This document shows positions 59,744 to 64,000 of a stretch of 64,000 nt of DNA, piece by piece (position 1 is the first letter of the stretch; every line of letters begins with the position of its first letter). The notes beneath the pieces are model-generated. The model worked only from the letters and a program-made list of their open reading frames with translations, searched no databases and was not told the DNA's origin. The DNA lies in NCBI GenBank assembly GCA_963816795.1, contig CAWFLT010000001.1, positions 442,889 to 506,888 of the forward strand. The letters run 5' to 3'. The stretch is from CAWFLT01 sp963816795 (GTDB lineage Bacteria > Acidobacteriota > Vicinamibacteria > Vicinamibacterales > SCN-69-37). The position numbers were made by a program, and so were the translations under genes.

Positions 59744-60748
59744 GGGCTTTCTGTGAAAGAGCGACGTTCGGTCGCCCGGTTGCGTTGGCGATGCCATTCA
59801 GACGCTCCTGCCGATTGGCCAGGAACATCTGTTCGCGGATCTGCTGCGCGCGCTCGCGCGCCAGTTGGAATGTCGGCCGCGCCTTGCTGGCCTGGTCGAA
59901 CGCATCCAGCGCGTTGCGGTAATCGCCGGCGGCAAGATAGACGATGCCGCTGTTGTAGAGCGCGCTTGCGGGATCGCCGGCATCCACGAACTCCGCGCGC
60001 GCGAGATCGATACGCCCTGTCGCCGCGAACGCGAGCGCCAGGTTGTTGCGCGCAGCGGTCATCGTCGGGTCGATCTCGAGCGCCTTCCGGCATGTCTCGA
60101 TGGCGGTGTCAAGACGCCCTTCGACGAACGCGAGATAGCAGAGATTGTTGACGGCGTACGCCGCCTGCGGCTCGAGCCGGCTTGCCGCCTCGTAGGCCGC
60201 GCGCGCGTGGTCATAGCTGGCCGAGCGCCTGCATGACCGTGCCGTAGGTGTTCCGGGCGGACCCGACTGTGGCGCGTAGTAGATGGCGCGGTGCGCGTCG
60301 CCGAGAGCGAGCGCCTGGCAGGCCCCAGTCGCGCCAGACCCGCGCCAGGCCTTCGTAGGCCGCGCCGTCGCGCGGATTCAGCGCGATCGCGCGATTGAAA
60401 TTGCGGTACGCGGCGTCGAGGACGCCGCGCTCGCGATACCGCTCCGCCAGGTTCCGGTACCGTTCCGCGGTCGGCTGGCTCGAGGCCAGAAGCAGCGCCG
60501 CGGCAATCGCGGGATCCCGCGTCTCCAATGTCTCGACCGCCTCGTTCTTGCTGAGCGGACGAGCATTGACGCTGAGATGCCGAACCTTCTGCATGTACTC
60601 GGACAGCGATTCGGGCGCCGCCGTGGCGGCGTCCGCCGCTTCGGGCGGCGGCGACGGCGGCTGCGCGGTGCGCGACTGCCGCATCGCGCACCCCGACAGC
60701 AGCGCTGACCGCGAGCGCAACCGATGCCCGCCGGTATAGTGGCTGCAC
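59727..60748 (-). CDS. TPR lipoprotein, TadD-like (frameshifted)
   Basis: ATG 60748 reads MQPLYRRASVALAVSA and, one frame over, LLSGCAMRQS: a lipoprotein signal once an indel near 60700 is allowed. TPR units follow (YRERGVLDAAYRNFNRAIAL, NPRDGAAYEGLARVWRDWG; after breaks near 60310 and 60225 AAYAVNNLCYLAFVEGRLDT, ALEIDPTMTAARNNLALAFA, YRNALDAFDQASKA), ending at 59727. A TPR lipoprotein in this position corresponds to TadD of Tad loci, needed for assembly of the secretion complex. About 340 residues. Confidence 0.78.
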
Positions 60749-60753
60749 GGCGA

Positions 60754-60848
60754 CTAGTCCTCCTGGCTCAGCCGGTTGCGGCGGCGGGCCATGTAGAGGA
60801 CGGCGAGAACGGCAGGGTGGCGAGCAGCACGAGAGTCGTGGTGTTCAT
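60754..60848 (-). CDS. Single-span membrane peptide, second copy (frameshifted)
   Basis: ATG 60848, preceded by AGGAGA, starts MNTTTLVLLA. With a single extra base near 60818 the frame continues AVLAVLYMARRRNRLSQED and stops at 60754-60756. As sequenced it would read TLPFSPSSTW and stop at another position. Over the joined length it matches the peptide at 53910-54005 at nearly every position except the N-terminus. It lies between tadC and the TPR lipoprotein gene. Confidence 0.62.
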
Positions 60849-60873
60849 TGGTTTTCTCCTGAGAATGCAGACG

Positions 60874-61783
60874 TTAGTGTGGGAATACGCGAACGAACGT
60901 GATCACCGCGGGTCCGAGGATGACGATGTAGAGTGCCGGAAACAGGAAGAGCACGAGCGGGAACACGAGCTTCACGCCGAGTTTTCCCGCGCGCTCCTCG
61001 GCATTCTGGCGGCGCTTGGTTCTCGACGTGTCGGCGTGCGTGCGCAGCGCCTGGGCCAGGCTGGTGCCGAACTTGTCGGTCTGAACCAGCAGCGCGACCA
61101 GCGACTGCACGTCGTCCACTTTCGTTCGCGCGGCAAAGTTCCTGAACGCCTCGACGCGTGGCTTGCCGGCGCGGATTTCCGTCGTAATCAACCGCAGCTC
61201 ATAGGCGAGCGCCGGGTAGCTGAGGCCGAGCTCGTCCGATGCCTTGACGATCGCCTGGTCCAGCCCGCTGCCTGCCTCGACGCAGACAATGAACAGATCG
61301 AGTGCGTCCGGGAGCCCTTCACGAATCTCACGCTTGCGCCGCTCGATTTTCCGCGCCAGGAGCATTCCCGGCAGGAGGTAACCGATCGCAATCGCGAACA
61401 ACGCGAGGAGCCATCCGCTGCGGACCACCGACCGCGGCCAGGGCGACGAGTCCGAACAGGACGGGCGTCACGAGGTTGGCCAGCGCGTACAGGACCACGG
61501 CTGTCGGACTCGTGTATCCGGCCATCGCCAGCCGGCGGCGCAGGCGGCCCATTTCCTTCGGGGACTTGGGAATGCCAGGCAGGTTCTTGAATCGCGGGTC
61601 GATACCATCGACCAGGGTGAACGTGTCGTCCACGCTCGCGCCAGGTCCTCCGGCCGTGGCCAGCTGACGCAGCCGGCGCCGCTCTGGTGAGAGCGCCGCG
61701 AGAATGCTGGACGTCCCGTAGCCGGCGACGAGCGCGACCGCGAGAAAGCCGGCAACCAGGGTAACGAGTAGATCCAACGCCAT
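60874..61783 (-). CDS. tadC: TadC-like pilus assembly membrane protein (frameshifted)
   Basis: ATG 61783 gives MALDLLVTLVAGFLAVALVA and a cytoplasmic stretch (GIDPRFKNLPGIPKSPKEMG), then TAVVLYALANLVTPVLFGLV. After a break near 61430 the GspF/T2SSF domain follows (REGLPDALDLFIVCVEAGSG, LDQAIVKASDELG, ELRLITTEIRAGKPRVEAFR) and the last helix VFPLVLFLFPALYIVILGPA. About 302 residues, the inner-membrane platform protein of Tad systems. It lies 11 nt after tadB. Confidence 0.87.
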
Positions 61784-61794
61784 GTCCAGGACTC

Positions 61795-62764
61795 CTAGTA
61801 GCGAATGTTGACCAGCTTGCGGATGATCAACGAGCCGATCACCTGCATCGTGCCGCCGACGGCAATCATCTTGATCCCGAGCGGATCGGTGAACATCGTC
61901 TTCATGTGCTCCGGTGAGACCACGCTGAGAATCAACGCCAGCACCACCGGCAGGCCGGCAAGGATCCACCCGGTGATCCGGCCGTGCGCGGTGACGGCGC
62001 GGACCTGTCGCTTCACTTTGAAGCGTTCGCGAATGACGGCCGCAAGATTGTCGAGAATCTCGGAGAGATTCCCGCCCGTCTCACGCTGGGTCAGGACGGC
62101 CGTCGTGAAGAACCGGGCGTCGAGGATCGGCACCCGCTCGGCCATGCCTTTCAGCGCGTCGCCGAGCGGCATGCCGAAGTTCTGCCGGTCGTAGAGGAGC
62201 TTGAATTCCGCACCCACCGGGCGCGGGGATTTCATCGGCGACCATCTGAATCCCGGTCGGAAATGCGTGCCCCGCCCGCAGCGCGCGCGCCATCAGCTCG
62301 ATCGCCTCCGGGAACTGCTCTTCGAACTTCCCGAAGCGCCTGGTGCGCTTCCAGCGGACGAACGTGAAGGGGATGCTCGCGAACAGCGGTGCTGCGCCGA
62401 GCGCCACCACCGTGAAGTGCGTCAGACCCTTGACGATCAGGTACCCTACGCATCCGAGCAGCACCGAGGCCATGACCAGGGCGCCGACCGTGATCTGAAG
62501 TCCTGACTGGTTGATCAGCCGCTCGATCGGGCCGGACAATCCTTTCGCGCGCGACAGCATCGCCTGAATCGCCCGGACACCGCTCAGCTTGTCGGCGGGA
62601 CGTTCGAGGTCACCGGGCTTGAGCAGCTTGCTGGTGACCTTCGGTGTGGCCAGCCGGCCGAGGAGCCTCGACGTCTCGCCGCGCTCGGACCGCACCACGA
62701 ACCCGTAGTACGCGCCGAGGACGATGCTGAGTATCAGAACGAACGTCAGAACAACGATCGCCAT
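61795..62764 (-). CDS. tadB: TadB-like pilus assembly membrane protein (frameshifted)
   Basis: ATG 62764: MAIVVLTFVLILSIVLGAYY, then KVTSKLLKPGDLERPADKLS, helices around LVMASVLLGCVGYLIVKGLT, and the GspF-like core FGKFEEQFPEAIELMARALR, AGHAFPTGIQMVADEIP. After a break near 62225 FGMPLGDALKGMAERVPILD, FTTAVLTQRETGGNLSEILD and two final helices follow. About 322 residues. It partners TadC as inner-membrane platform. Confidence 0.88.
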
Positions 62765-62769
62765 CTCGC

Positions 62770-64000
62770 TTATCCCACGACCTTCACGTGCTCGAACATG
62801 TCCATCGGGAGGTGAACGCCTGAGGCTGCGAGCCGCTCCGCGCACTTCGGCCTGATTCCGGTCGCCCGGAATCGTCCGCTCACCCGGCCGTCCTGGGTGA
62901 TGCCCGTGCGTTCGAACACGAAGATGTCCTGCATGGTGATGACCTCGCCCTCCATGCCGGTGATCTCGGAGATGGCCGTGACCTTCCTCGTGCCGTCCGA
63001 CATGCGCGACACCTGCACGATCAGGTTCACCGCCGACGCGATCTGCTGGCGGATCGCCTTCTCCGGAAGATTGAGATTGGCCATCGCGACCATGGTGTCC
63101 AGGCGATACAGCGCGTCGCGCGGCGAGTTGGCGTGGATCGTCGTCAAGCTGCCGTCGTGGCCGGTGTTCATCGCCTGGAGCATGTCCAGGGCCTCTTCGC
63201 CGCGGACTTCGCCGACGATGATGCGGTCCGGACGCATGCGCAGGGCGTTGACCACGAGATCGCGCTGGCGTACCTCGCCTTTGCCTTCGATGTTCGCCGG
63301 CCGCGTCTCGAGCCGCACGACGTGGCGCTGGCGCAGCTTGAGCTCGGCGGCGTCTTCGATCGTGACCACGCGCTCGTGCTCGCCGATGAAGCCGGACAGG
63401 ATGTTGAGCAGCGTCGTCTTGCCCGCGCCGGTGCCGCCGGAGACGACCACGTTCAGCCGGCACGCGATCGCCGCCTCGAGAAAGTCCTTCATCGGGGTCG
63501 TCCACGACTCGCGGTCGACCAGGTCGTCGGCGCCGAGCTTGTCGGTCCGAAACCGGCGGATCGACATGACCGAGCCGTCGAGCGCCAGCGGCGGGATGAT
63601 CGCGTTCACGCGCGATCCGTCCGCGAGCCGGGCGTCGACCATCGGGCTCGACTCGTCGATGCGCCGGCCGACCGCGCTGACGATGCGTTCGATGATCTGC
63701 TGCAGGTGCCGTTCGTCCTTGAACGTGATCGTCGGTGGGCTCGAGCCGGCCGTTCCGTTCGATGTAGACCTGGTCGAATCGGTTGACCAGGATGTCCGAG
63801 ATGGTCGGATCGGCGAGCAGGATCTCGAGCGGACCGAGGCCGAACATCTCGTGCAGCACGTCGCTGACGATGCTTTCGCGCTCGTAGAGGCTGAGCGGGG
63901 TTCTGTCTCGTCCCGGTCGAGCATGCCGCCGATGAGCGAGCGGATCTCCGGTTCCGCGTCTTCGCGCTTGACCCTGGTCAACCGATCGAGGTTGAGCCGG
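62770..64000 (-). CDS. tadA: TadA/CpaF-type secretion ATPase (partial, frameshifted)
   Basis: The 3' end is at 62770; the 5' end lies beyond the window. In order: LSLYERESIVSDVLHEMFGL-like N-domain (out of frame between about 63730 and 63900, where the parallel frame shows LGPLEILLADPTISDILVN), ADGSRVNAIIPPLALDGSVM, Walker A VVSGGTGAGKTTLLNILSGF, the Asp box VVTIEDAAELKL, Walker B RPDRIIVGEVRGEEALDMLQ, and the His box GHDGSLTTIHANS. Two indels are needed. It powers pilin export and assembly in the Tad system whose other parts follow immediately. Confidence 0.9.
   Translation of the reverse strand, partial: RLNLDRLTRVKREDAEPEIRSLIGGMLDRDETEPRSASTSAKASSATCCTRCSASVRSRSCSPIRPSRTSWSTDSTRSTSNGTAGSSPPTITFKDERHLQQIIERIVSAVGRRIDESSPMVDARLADGSRVNAIIPPLALDGSVMSIRRFRTDKLGADDLVDRESWTTPMKDFLEAAIACRLNVVVSGGTGAGKTTLLNILSGFIGEHERVVTIEDAAELKLRQRHVVRLETRPANIEGKGEVRQRDLVVNALRMRPDRIIVGEVRGEEALDMLQAMNTGHDGSLTTIHANSPRDALYRLDTMVAMANLNLPEKAIRQQIASAVNLIVQVSRMSDGTRKVTAISEITGMEGEVITMQDIFVFERTGITQDGRVSGRFRATGIRPKCAERLAASGVHLPMDMFEHVKVVG

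Noticed and set aside
57470..60151. An 893-codon plus-strand frame opposite the VWA/ATPase genes
   Set aside because: It is antisense of well-supported genes, with the Arg/Gln/His-rich composition expected from high-GC shadow frames and no domain pattern.

Overview
The window is GC-rich DNA (roughly two-thirds G+C) from a bacterium that looks like an Acidobacteriota member, most probably class Vicinamibacteria. This rests on gene families I recognise and not on a database search: an orphan FtsX-like permease (ADOP type) behind a PadR regulator, VWFA-related double-domain proteins, serine/threonine kinases fused to PD40/beta-propeller or TPR domains, and a TonB-dependent receptor that starts with a carboxypeptidase-regulatory domain. 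More than twenty recognisable genes carry one or more single-base frame breaks even though homology continues on both sides. That pattern fits uncorrected long-read indels better than mass pseudogenisation, so frame breaks are noted gene by gene and most such genes are still called CDS.

Layout. 0-14 kb: secreted HNH nuclease, DUF1801 protein, exported amidohydrolase, tRNA-Gln(CTG), short-chain dehydrogenase, cupin, cyclophilin-like lipoprotein, orphan Phd antitoxin, dynamin-like GTPase divergent from a two-RCK potassium channel, VOC protein, FMN alpha-hydroxy-acid oxidase, padR and the ADOP permease. 14-20 kb: a truncated hicA behind an intact-looking promoter, a short uvrA-like gene, then a siroheme/sulfite-reduction operon (cysI, sirC, cobA). 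That operon is preceded by a cysteine-rich leader ORF, competing hairpins and an intrinsic terminator, which together look like a cysteine attenuator. 20-45 kb: TPR and FN3 secreted proteins, a kinase/PD40 gene interrupted by GC-rich palindromes, a SigJ-type sigma factor divergent from a DGPF protein, two envelope glycosyltransferases, lipoproteins, a sulfatase-like enzyme, a TonB receptor, an ECF sigma/kinase pair, a MazEF-like module and a GH106-like glycosidase.

45.4-53.8 kb is a toxin-antitoxin island: VapBC, HigBA, DUF433, DUF4258/DUF2283, Phd and several broken VapC genes, split by a GAF-GAF-AAA+ sigma-54 activator. 53.9-64 kb is one long minus-strand operon. It runs from tadA/cpaF (cut by the window end) through tadB, tadC, a micropeptide, a TPR lipoprotein, a MoxR-like ATPase, a double-VWA protein and two receiver-less sigma-54 activator paralogues, to two more single-span micropeptides and a hairpin terminator. 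It probably builds and controls a Tad/Flp-type pilus.

The most interesting observations are the cysteine attenuator, the micropeptide-bearing Tad operon with its diverged sigma-54 activators, the dispersed GC-rich palindrome that has entered a kinase gene, and a recurring design of palindromic operators in promoters that give leaderless or almost leaderless transcripts.
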